NCBI RefSeq assembly: GCF_023856365.1
Contig: NC_064536.1
Coordinates: forward strand, 37,688,776 to 37,752,775
Source: Brienomyrus brachyistius
Taxonomy: Eukaryota; Chordata; Actinopteri; Osteoglossiformes; Mormyridae
Reading direction: 5' to 3'
DNA length: 64,000 nt
The notes beneath the pieces are model-generated. The model was given only the letters and a program-made list of their open reading frames with translations, did not search any database and was not told the origin of the DNA. Numbering within the stretch: position 1 is the stretch's first letter; every line of letters begins with the position of its first letter. The position numbers and the translations under genes were made by a program. Below, one piece after another: positions 50,486 through 61,100 of this stretch.

Positions 50486-52782
50486 CTCATGTTTCCATTC
50501 CTATCCTTACAGGAATTTCCCACTGAGTTCTGTTTTAATTATCAGTTACTTCAAAGCAGCAAAACTGAAAAACAGACTCTGACATAGGACTACAAATGGG
50601 GAAACATTTTTGTTTTCTTTTTAACCCCTCAAACAAAGGAGACGAAGAGAGTAAGCTGTGTGTTTGATGGGGACACCCCGGGAACTCCTCACCACCTCAT
50701 CAGGTACCTCCATGCAAACACGTTAATTAAGGGGAATCACATGGTTCATTTCCCCACTCCTGCTTCAGGAAAGGTGTCTATGTTCGAGGCAGCCGGTACT
50801 GAGCTCACCACCACAACAAATAAACCACAAAGAAGTGGGATTTTCCAGAACAAAGGCGTCCTATTCCAGAAATGCATTCTGCTTCATCGCTTCAGTTTCC
50901 GTTTGATCTCAGGGCTGGTTTCACTATTACACCCCCACATGAACCTGTGTCTGGTTTCAGTCTGACCAGGACCCCTGCCAGCCTGACTCATGGTCAACAC
51001 AATAAGATAGAGCATGCACGCTGCAGAGGGTTATGGGTAATGATATAAGGAGGATGCCAAGGACTTTAGGAAGGAACAGGATTACGTCCCATTGGCCAAC
51101 AATTTACCCGCCTTGATTCACACAAACCACCTGAAACCCTCATTAAATGTTCCATTTATTTTTTACTGGATTAAGTTCTTAGCTTATCACCTGTCCTGGA
51201 AATGTATGATGGTCCCTCTCACATGGAGGCTCTGAAGTTAGACAATTGTATGACAAGAAGCTTTTGACAAAAATCAATTCACATCTCTCTCAGCTGTAGC
51301 CGGTCTCAATGACTGGTTTATGATGCTCCTTGGCCAATGAAAATCAGCTGCTGCAGCCCCGTGACCTGGGACGGCAGTTGCCACAGCAACACCTGCCTTC
51401 TGGAACACTCATGAATGCTAAAAAGCTTTCAAGAGAAACCCTGATTCAGACTGCGTCTCAGGTCATGTGACTGGTGACGTTTCCCAGACAATCAGGGAGA
51501 TTAAATATACTGGAGAAACATAATAAATAAAAATGCTGTGTGTGTGACTCAGATGTGCTCCCTAATGGGGGGTGCGGGGTGGTGTAAAGTGTCCCCAAGA
51601 TGTCTGGTTGCCTGTCACATACTGTCAATCACCTATTCAAGGTGGGACACATGTTCAGTCCTGCTCTTCGTCAAGTTTATCTGACATGAGAGGAAGCCAG
51701 AAAATTATGCTGAAAATGGTCAGCGAAAATGCAGGAGGTTTGGGATTACTGGCATGTATGGGCAGTATATGGTAGTTTGGAAGACAATGTGGACAAACAT
51801 GGGCCATAAAAGAAGACTGGGCTGTAAACGGACAGACGGACGGACAGACAGTCAGATAGATAGATATATGACCTGGTCTGAACCACACGTGCGGCAGTTC
51901 TGATCTACCACCTGGTGCCTTTTTATACTATAGCGACAGACCAAAGCCTGAATGTACCAAAGTCTCCCTCTGGTGGACGTAAAAAAACAGCAGGGAAGCT
52001 GCTTAAAGCGAAAAGATGTTCAAAAGATCATCGGTATCCCTTGTAATTTGAATGAAGTAGAACGGATACTGGCTGCTTTCAAGTCCTACTCGGAAGACCC
52101 GACTAGAAAGTTGGAAAATCGTAATTACGACATGACGCGTGTTCAGGTGGAGTCGGAGCAAAATGGAGGCGACAAGGAACCAACTTTTTGTTTTGCTGTA
52201 TATTTCGTTCCTCCAACTACAAAACGCATTTGTTAGTGTTAATAGAACTTTTCACAATCCCTTGCTCAAACAACAGGTAGCTGACCAGCTACATATATCA
52301 AATAGTGAGACAAAAACATATTTTTCACGGCACACCGTTTAATAACAATCTACTCACCATTAAACACAATTCAGTTTTGCCATGACGCCTTTCATAGTGG
52401 AGCTATCCATTGCCTCCGCCACGATTGTTGTATGACACGCACCCATCTCGGGGCTTAAAGAAAATCCGAGTTTCCCACCGGTAAATATCACTTCGTAGTG
52501 GCGTTCATGTGCTCTTATCTCGTATTCACGATTTTTTCAACATGAGTTGAAGGCCGGTATAGTTGTTTTAGAATTTTTTAAGTGATACTTTAAAAAAAAA
52601 AATTATGACGTATAAAATCCGAATAATATACGTTAAATTTATTATGAATATTCAAAGATGTATGAATTAAATACAGGCAGGTCACAAATACAACTGGATT
52701 AGAAATAAATGTTATAATTCTGCTCATTTGAATTTCAAGTTTAAAGGAATAAGAAAGCAAACAGAAGAAAAAACATCAAAAC
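49466..52782. other. non-coding spacer
   Basis: Contains a (CA)n run at 50437-50481 and a short GATA-type run near 51853. The plus-strand frame at 51952-52236 (94 codons) has no recognisable domain. I see no other gene. Confidence 0.5.
50437..50481. repeat. (CA)n microsatellite
   Basis: About 21 AC units, slightly interrupted at the left by GATAGAC words. Confidence 0.95.
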
Positions 52783-52788
52783 TTTATT
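52783..52788 (-). terminator. candidate poly(A) signal of the unrecognised minus-strand gene
   Basis: AATAAA on the minus strand, 86 bases downstream of the stop codon at 52874-52876, in a normal position for a short 3' UTR. Confidence 0.6.
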
Positions 52789-52873
52789 GCCCACAACGTT
52801 CTATAAAGAACTAATAACATGTATGGGATTGGAATACAGCCTAGACGAAGACTTTGGTGCTTGGAGAAATTGA

Positions 52874-53777
52874 TTAAGAGGTCTCGATGTCCAGCGTTAT
52901 CTCGACTTCGTGGCCAGACGTCTGCTGGTAAACTGAAGGAAGTGCAGAGGCGGTGATGGGCAGACAGACAGGCACGACCTGAATGGAAACGGCAAGTGAG
53001 CAGAACCGCAAAGCCGCTTTTTTTTCCCCCTCATTTCCTATCATCGTATATTTATGAACCCGACAGTAAGCAAAACTTCATCTAAAAATGCGAAAGACTA
53101 TTTGTTTTTGGACAATAACGCGCATTCCCAGTGTTTCCTGGAAGATGCCTCGCGAGAGGCGCCAGGTCCTGCTCCTCACACGTGATTTTTGGGTTACGGC
53201 AGGGAGGAACGCTTCCCGAGACACGCGCTCACTTCACTTGTGTATTTTTGAATTTTCCTATTTGTCCAGTTGACTTTAAGCCGCGCAGCAATACTGTCGA
53301 AGCTGTCCCGCACAAGCGAGAGATCCCAGCGTATAGCCCCCCCCAGGAACGGAACCAGTGCCCGGACCGAATTTACTGGGAAATAAAGGACAGGAATTAG
53401 GACCTGCATCCAGTATGTACAGATAATGGATAGTGAGCCAGTCAAATAAATGCTTCTGAACTCCAGTGTATTTAAATACAGTTTATTTATAGTTAATGTT
53501 TACCCAGAGATCACTCCAGAAACTCACTTCGGAAGCGGGTCCGCCAGCTCTCCAGCAGGTCTGGGTCAGAGCTTGACCTCTCGCCGAGTGGGCGGGGCGC
53601 CGGTTCGCCCGGGATAGGAGGATGGCAGCGCCCTCGTTGGGTGGGCGGGGCGTCGGCTCGCCCGGGATAGGAGGATGGCAGCGCCCTCGTTGGGTGGGCG
53701 GGGCGCCGGCTCTCCCGGGATAGGAGGGCCGCAGTCTCCTCCCCGCTGCGCTGCTCGTACCAGGCGGAGTGCTGGAG
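52874..53777 (-). CDS. unrecognised gene, last three coding exons, head-to-head with LARP4B
   Basis: I do not recognise this protein. Three minus-strand exons fit together: 53528-53777 (acceptor TACTTTCAG, donor GTGAGT), 53233-53375 (acceptor TTTCCCAG, donor GTGAGC) and 52874-52978 (acceptor TTTCCATTCAG, stop TAA). Phases 0, 1, 0 match at every junction and give 165 codons plus stop. A poly(A) signal follows 86 bases after the stop. The visible protein starts LQHSAWYEQRSGEETAALLS, then has a proline/arginine-rich stretch from a 53-bp tandem repeat, then SSSDPDLLESWRTRFR. The middle exon encodes NSVRALVPFLGG, IRWDLSLVRDSFDSIAARLK and VNWTNRKIQKYTSE. The end is QQTSGHEVEITLDIETS. No transmembrane helix or known motif is visible. 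No start codon lies in the open frame upstream of 53777, so a first exon must lie further right, overlapping the 5' region of LARP4B. Confidence 0.6.
53588..53735. repeat. 53-bp GC-rich tandem repeat, about 2.8 copies
   Basis: Copies start at 53588, 53641 and 53694, each opening GTGGGCGGGGCG and containing CCCGGGATAGGAGG. Each copy holds a GC box (GGGCGGGGC), the Sp1-type site. The repeat falls inside the first visible coding exon of the minus-strand gene and about 150-300 bases upstream of the LARP4B first exon. Since 53 is not a multiple of three, the copies are read in three different frames, all open. Confidence 0.9.
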
Positions 53778-53859
53778 CTGAAAGTAGGGGAGGGCAGTGG
53801 AACACCGAGCGGTATAAATAAAATATCACACGCTATTCTCCGAAGCTGGACTAGGTGAA

Positions 53860-54063
53860 GAAGCGCACGCTTTCCGGTGCCTGGTCGCCTAGGGAACGGG
53901 GTGGTTGCACTTAAAACATTTTATATCATCTACCGGCGATTTAGTAAAAACTTCGCTTGCGTTTGGCTGCAGGTCGTAGCGCGGGTGTGTGGTGTGGAGG
54001 AGGGGGACAGCCGCCCCGGAGCGCAGCAGCCCGCCGTCCACATCCAGCGCCACAGGTCCACAG
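53860..54063 (+). promoter_or_regulatory. LARP4B promoter and non-coding first exon (approximate)
   Basis: CpG-rich sequence that ends in a good donor, CCACAG followed by GTGAGCGG at 54064. It is the most likely 5' UTR exon of LARP4B, spliced to the acceptor TTGTGTACAG at 55091-55100 just before the exon carrying the short-form start codon. The transcription start is not defined by sequence alone. Confidence 0.5.
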
Positions 54064-55194
54064 GTGAGCGGATGGCCACGGTGCGCCGGACGGGTCTGCG
54101 GTCCGATCTGCGGACGGGTGGGTCTCCGGTAACGTTTCGGCCGGCGATAGTGCTCCAGTAAACGTGCAGACGCGAGCTGGGATGCGAGCAGAAGCGTGTT
54201 CCGCTTTGGCTTTCCCGGTACTTTACTATAAGCGGTGTCTAGAATGTCAATTCAGAAAACGGCGCGGAACTGAATGAAGCTGCATTTCCAAAGCGTAATG
54301 TAGGCGCACGAAGGTCGCCATCTTCCACCCTGCGCTGTGCTAAGTGTTAAGGCGTGCAGCCTGAACCTTCCACCTTCCCCACAATGAATACCTGCGTTAT
54401 GTCACTGTTTACCGCACCTGCAACCTGCTGCATCTTCGAGTTGCTACAAATTCAGAGCATCTCAGTCACCTGGGCCACTAGTAACAAGGTTCATCGACAT
54501 ATTCAATGATTAATCTGCCGCTGTTAATAATAATAAATCAGATAACGTTAACGCATATAGTTCTGTAGTTATTCATGTCCTTAGCTATCAACCACACCTC
54601 TTTATAAACACTTAAACAGTGAATATGTCATAGTGTGACTGCTTACAGAAAGGTGGACCGGGGAGGGTTAAATTCACTGTTATGTACAGGTGTCTGATTG
54701 TATGTGGGGGCCTGCATCAAGTCTTTTGTTTTATGTTGGTTGCAGTGTCTGATTTTCAGTGCAATTTACAAACCTGTCCCAGGTTCTGAAAGTTCACACT
54801 AGTCTAGCTGCTGGGGAAAGCTTCCTGAAGTATTGTATGAACACAATCGGCAGAACAGAAGCTTCTAATGAGAAATGTAGGTTTGAAGATACCAAGAGAC
54901 GGTGAATTAGCCATGTGCTGTTTTTAAAGTAGATGAAACATGACTTGGTGTCTATTTATGGGTGGGAAGCCATTAACTGTATAGGAAAAGAATGTGACCT
55001 CCCCCCCCATAGGTGTTATGTTTTATTGTTTAATTATGTTGCCCCCACCCCCCTGAAGAGGGTGTTTGTGCCTGTGTACCAATCACTGTCTTGTGTACAG
55101 GAGGAAGCCGACGCAGTCTCACCAGCCCCATCCGTCCACAGCTCTCCTGGGACCAGCGAGGTTTCTCCCTGGGGCTCCCGCCTGCGATAGGCTC

Positions 55195-58100
55195 ATGACT
55201 TCTGACCGGGACGCCGAAGTCATAGCTGAGCCACAGCGTGTCCAGGAAGCCTCTGAGATCTGTCACCCGGTAGGAGGCCGGCCGATTTCCTCGCTGTATC
55301 GCTGGGGCCCCCCCACCGTTAATGGGAGGGGGGGTGGTGATGTGACTCAGGAAAGGCGTGCTGCTGTGGTTACCCTGCCTTACCTGGCTCGATGTGACGT
55401 ACACCCTCTGTGGTGTTTGGAGCTCTACGTAATGTGTGCTTTATGTGTTCCGATCTTTGGTCATGTCAGGCAGCAGACCTTATTTCAATAAATATAAAGA
55501 GTGATATTGGTGACATTTTCTCATTTGTTTTATAATTATCTGAGTAACAATGCAAAGAGAATGACAAGCCTTTTTCACCTGAAAAGTGCATTTTACAGTT
55601 AATGTCAAGTAAATGGAGGATTGACAAGTTTGGTCAGCTGGCTGGAGTGAGATTTTCAATTTGAGACAAGTCTGCACACACATGCACATGCATTTACATG
55701 CATGTAACAGATTTATTACCTTGTAAATAATCTGAAGGGTTTGCAAACTACCCCAGCACTTTTAATATCACTAATTTTAGGTTCATAGTGGAATAATATA
55801 TATTTGCTGTAAGATTTCTTGAGTGAGCTTGAGTCTGAAATCATGTCATGCCTGATGCATCAGAGTTGGCAACCCTAAAAAAATAACACTACTTCATACA
55901 GTTGACGTTCATTGGTGTGGGAAGTGGGAACAGCAGTACTAGTGTAAATTGGGCAATTGTGCCTTTTACTACGCACCTTGCATATATATATGATGATTTA
56001 GCAAATATGTTGTACTTTTTAATTTGCTACTATAATATCTATATGTAACCAAGTTATTTTGTTTAAGGTGTATAATTACACAAAATGTTGAGTTTGTGAA
56101 TTTATCGCAATATGGCATCAGATTGTGTTTAATAGAAAATTCATAAAACACAGATGAACGCAGATGAACAGACTATATAAGGACAAGTATTCAGATTACA
56201 ACTGAAGCTTTAAAGAAAATAAAAAGCCTTAATATTTTTTATAAATACGCTGTTGTATAATTATACTGTTAATCTCCTGGTGATACCAGTGTATTGCAGA
56301 TCCATATGGTGGTGCACAATCACACCAGTGTAGCGCCCACCCCTAACTGAGCACGTCGCTTGTAATGTCATTCAGAGCCACAGTGAGACGCTGTGAGTTT
56401 TCGCCTCATTTTACCTTTTGGGCTTTTGGGAAGCGTGAGGCCAGTCCCTTCAGGACAGAGCAGTTCCTTTGGTCTCTATAGAAGTGGATCCTCTTATTCT
56501 TATTCTGCTTTTTAAAATCCCCTTGCGCCACACAGTGTCATGTTTTGTAGATGCCTCTAGAGCCTCACTGCTCCATGCTGTTCTGTAAAGCTCAGCTCCA
56601 CAGCTGAATCGTATCCCACGGCTCCCCCTAGGTCTGGCTCAAACCAGAGGGTCCCTAAGTGCCATTCATACGACACACATGCGTCCCGCGGGGGGGGGGA
56701 TAGTGGTCTTGAATGAATGACAAGAGCAAGTGTGTCCTTCACACAGATTTTAATGTGCTATTTTAGGCCCCCCAGGGGACTTTCTCCCAGCCCAGTTAGT
56801 GGTGAGGCTCATTCTGCCTTGCCTTGCCGTCTGGCCACTGTGAGGTGAGAGTGTAGGGGTTTGGGGTGCTGCTGACATGGGCTGCTGCTTCAGTAAAGAG
56901 CTAAACCCAAATGTGACCACTGAACGGACGAGTCTCCTCCACGCGTCCCTCCAGGAGGATTCAGCGAAGGAGGTGGTGTGGGAGCATGAAGAGAGGTCCG
57001 CGGGATGGGTCAGCAGGAACGGAAAGTCGGCCCGCGCTGCGGAGAAGGACTTCGTACAGCACGTGTGGGGCCGTAGCGTATTTTGGGAATCGCCTGTCCA
57101 AGATCACGGGACGCCGAAAGGGGCTATTAATAAGCAAGTAGTGAAATGTTCTGCTGCTGGAGAAGGAAGCCAACGCCCCAAGGAGAGCTCCAAGCACACT
57201 AGCGAGAAACCCAGCGTGGAAGAGATGTCTAGCTCCACCAGCAGAGACAAGGAGGAAATGATGGGAAACATGGCAAGAGGGATGAAGCTTGAAGCTCAAA
57301 CTGGGAATGTGGAGATAGAGGGACGCGGTCGCCTTAGCGTTTCTTCCACGGGAGGACATTCAAAATCTCTGAGCAGAAGATCACCAGAAACATCAAGGGG
57401 CTCTGGAAGCCATTGTGCTTCCTCTTATGGCAGAGCAGTTGTTGATGGAAACTGTAAAGAAAATGCTGCCATGTCCACAGAGAACATGCAGCTGTCTGTG
57501 GGTGCTAACAAACCGGGAGAGGAAAGTGTTTCCACGTCGAAGACTGAGGACTCTCAAGTTAAGGAGGCCCTGGTTTCAGGTAGGAGCATGTTCACAGGGG
57601 ACCGTGAGTCACATCTAGTGTCTGCCTTGGGGCACAAACTGAAAACCAGGACTCAGAATTTCTATAGCATCTGTTCTATTGATATCAAAGACATGGAAAA
57701 TGAGAGCGGGGTATGTTCCCCTGTGCCGTCGGGAATTCTTCTGAAGACAAGTTCCTCAGCTGTTGTGGGGAATAGACCGTGTGGTGAAACAACATCTCTG
57801 AGCCAAGCTTCTGGAATTTCAGCTCCATCTCATCTGAGTAGAGGGCGCAAGGATTTCCTCGAAAGTGAAAGGGGCAGGCGTTTCACAAAGTGCTCAGAAA
57901 CTGAAGCTGAAGATTTTCTTGTCACCTGTCACCCCTCTGTGCCTTCTCTGTGGGAATGTGGAGAAGAGCATGTAGACAAGTCCACCTTGGTTTCCTGTGT
58001 TCTTCCTTTAAAGGCTGAGGTGTTTTCAAATGATATGTCTCTCAATGTGGATATCATCCAATTAAGTGGTGACTGTTCCCATCATGTGTCCATAAGGGAA

Positions 58101-61100
58101 CAAGGTCAGAGGTCAAATGACTTCCACTGTGAGGCTACTGCTGACATTATTAATTCTACCACTCACACATTTGAAGCAACCAGTCAGCAGGCCGCCTTTA
58201 GCAGAAGCAGTGAGTGTTCTGTAAATCCATTGGTTCCTCCTGTTGCCACGTATGAGTTGGCTGGCGAAAACATGGGTGAGAATTTCCAAAAGGTGGGGCT
58301 TGTTGAGTTTGAACCTAAACACGAAAGCTCAGGTGGTACAAACAGGCATTTTATCCAGCTTGTGAGTACAGGTCAGCTGTCAGAAATGGCAGCACCGCCG
58401 GAAAATCTGGAGCATCCTGGTGATTTTGTCATCAAACCTGTGCTGAATGACTTTCGTGGCAGGAGAGCTGTAGAAAGCAGTATAATGGCCATGGGGGGCA
58501 CATACGTTTTGACAAGGAAAGAGTCAGACCAAGAGCAGATGCAGCATGAGAGGCTGGTCAAAGACCCTGGTGTGAGTAAGACTTGGCTGCAGGAAGAGCC
58601 TGCTTCCATTGAAACAGCATCTGGTCTGAAGGCTCAACCATCTGTAGGACATTTGCCAACGGCAGAATGTAAAAATGGATCTCTGGATGTACACTGGAAT
58701 CACACAGTCAGGACACCAAGTGCTGTGGCACAGTGTCAGACACATCGGGAGTTGGACACATCTGGAAACTGGCCTCATATCTGTGAAGTGCACTGTTCCT
58801 CAGAACCACTGCTGACGACACCTGCAGCAAATCATTCAATTTGGTGTGATCCCTCTGACACAGGAGATCAGCCTGTCCAGTCAGAAATAATAACTGGGGA
58901 CACGCACTCACTCTGTTTATCGTCATCCACGAGAGCAGCCTGCTGTGAAAAGGGCATCTGTGCAGCACTTGCTGACAAGAATGACACCGTAAAGATTAAT
59001 CTTGGAAGTGAGGGTGGAACTAGTAGCCTCAGTTCTGTGGCTACTACAGATCTCTCGAGTTCTTATCTCGGTGAAGGACAAGACGCCTCGGACTGTGTGG
59101 CTGTCTGTGGAATATTAGATCGAGTTGACGACTCTGATCCTGCAGATGTTTATAATCAGAGTTTAGATTCCAGGTCACAGGGTCCCCTAAATCAGATTGG
59201 GGAGGCAGGAGTTCAAGCCACACAAGTTTTCTGCAGCACTGAGGATGTTTCAGAGTTACATAGATTGTTACCAGATCAGGTTGATTGCAGAGAATGGATC
59301 CAAAAGGGTGAGTATTTGCCTGCTGCATCCAGAGATTCTGGAAATCAGGCAGGAATCCCAGTGCAGCCTCATGTTGGTGAGAGTACTTGGCCTTGTGGTC
59401 AGGTTAGTCTGTTGGATACACATCTCCCTTTGAGCAATTTAGGAAGTTCACAGACAGAACTCAAGGACTCTGAACTGTGGCCAGGAGAATCAGTGGAGTC
59501 TATAACACTGCAGAGCGTTTTGACAATGAACTGTGACCCAAAGGACATCCAAGAAGATTGTAAGCACCCTCATATTAGCAGTCAGGGCCAGGCTGCACAT
59601 GGCTCTAATGATAACAGGGATTTTATCCATAGTCATGATGCACCTCCCACAGTATCTGACTGCCACTACGTTCCTCTGCTGGCAAATTTCTGGCCAGACC
59701 AGGTCTCACCCGACTGTGGTCAGAACGCGTTTTTGGTCACCCCACACGGCGAGTCGTATGCTGAACTCCAGTGGCCAGCGGAGGGCAGTGTGGCACAAGC
59801 GTTCAAGAACACGGATCTGCAGGATGAAAGCATAGCGGCAGTGAATGTGGAATTCGATCAGGTCGACATCTATGCCTCTACACCTTCCTACGAAATTTAC
59901 TTCCAGGCTATGAAGGCGTCTGATGCAGTTCAACCAGGAAAGGTCAGGGATTCCATGGATGAGACGGAAGGGGACAGAGAGGTGGGAATGCTGAACATGG
60001 TTTCGAACTTGTTGGGAAAATCTGACGTGGTTGAGGAAGGGGATCTCCCTCTTTACCTCACGCCATGGGAGGATCTGTTCCAGGATGGAAAGCTTAGAGA
60101 ATATCCCCCTCAGTCTGCATGGAGGTCTAGGTCGCTGAATGGTGGTGCCCAGAGGTCTGTGAAACCTGGGCCGTTGCTTATGCCAGTGGACATGGACAGC
60201 GCTGTGGGTTTCATGGGCCCCAACCCTTACGGCCTGCCAGAACCTAACAGCACTTGTACCTGGGGTTGGCGGGCTGCCTTCAACCAACCTGTAAGTGCAC
60301 TTTTATGGTCACTAGAGTGGACTTAATCTGAACTGTGTTCTGTGGTTAATTTTACAGCCTGTCATAAATATTTTGTCTTTTTCTCTGCTAATTGCCATCC
60401 CAGATTGGTTAATCAATTGAGCATGTTCACATTAGGAGTAGCACTTTTTCATAGGGATCAGTGGTCAACTAAGACACTTCAGCGTGACTATTCTTGACTC
60501 TCTGCCTTCCGTCCTGAACGTAGCTTGAACGTGGTCGCTTTTTGTACAAGGAATTTTGCTTGCAGTTCAAGGAAAACGAGCAACATGTTATGAATGATAT
60601 GTGCAGTTCCTCTGAAGTAACAGCTGTAACTGGAAGGTACAAAGGGCATTGTGTGTATGTCGCTTTAGCTGTTTGTGGTCTATGGCACTTGCAAACACGT
60701 CACGGACATTGCTGTCAGACCCCCAACCCCCGCCTGGGGTGACTCATTGGAATTGGATCAGTTGCCTGGCAACCACATCAAGGTTGACACAGGGGGCTGG
60801 ATTTTCAGGTTAGAAGTTCAGATTTCCTGAGAAGCTCATCGCTCCAGTGCCCTTTATAAGATATTCGCAGTAGCTCTTCCAGATAAGAGAAGCTTGAGCA
60901 ATAATTATCAACAGGAAAAGAAAATAAGGGTCAGGATGTGAAAAGCACCACCGATTGGTGTCTGTGCGGCAACTGACAGCTGATCTGTCACATGCTACAA
61001 TTGACTGTCTGCCGTTTGTGTGACAGGGTGACAGTGCACTTAGGTTTGTTTGATAGGAGTTTGCAGGGCTGGCGGGCAGTGAGATGGGGCCTTGTTCTTT

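Noticed and set aside
51952..52236. 94-codon plus-strand frame
   Set aside because: No known domain and no supporting splice or poly(A) context; possibly part of an old repeat.
56898..56917. ELNPNV in the giant exon resembling the PAM2w core of LARP4 proteins
   Set aside because: It lacks the following Trp that defines PAM2w and overlaps the N-terminal lipid-anchor region, so it is probably coincidence.
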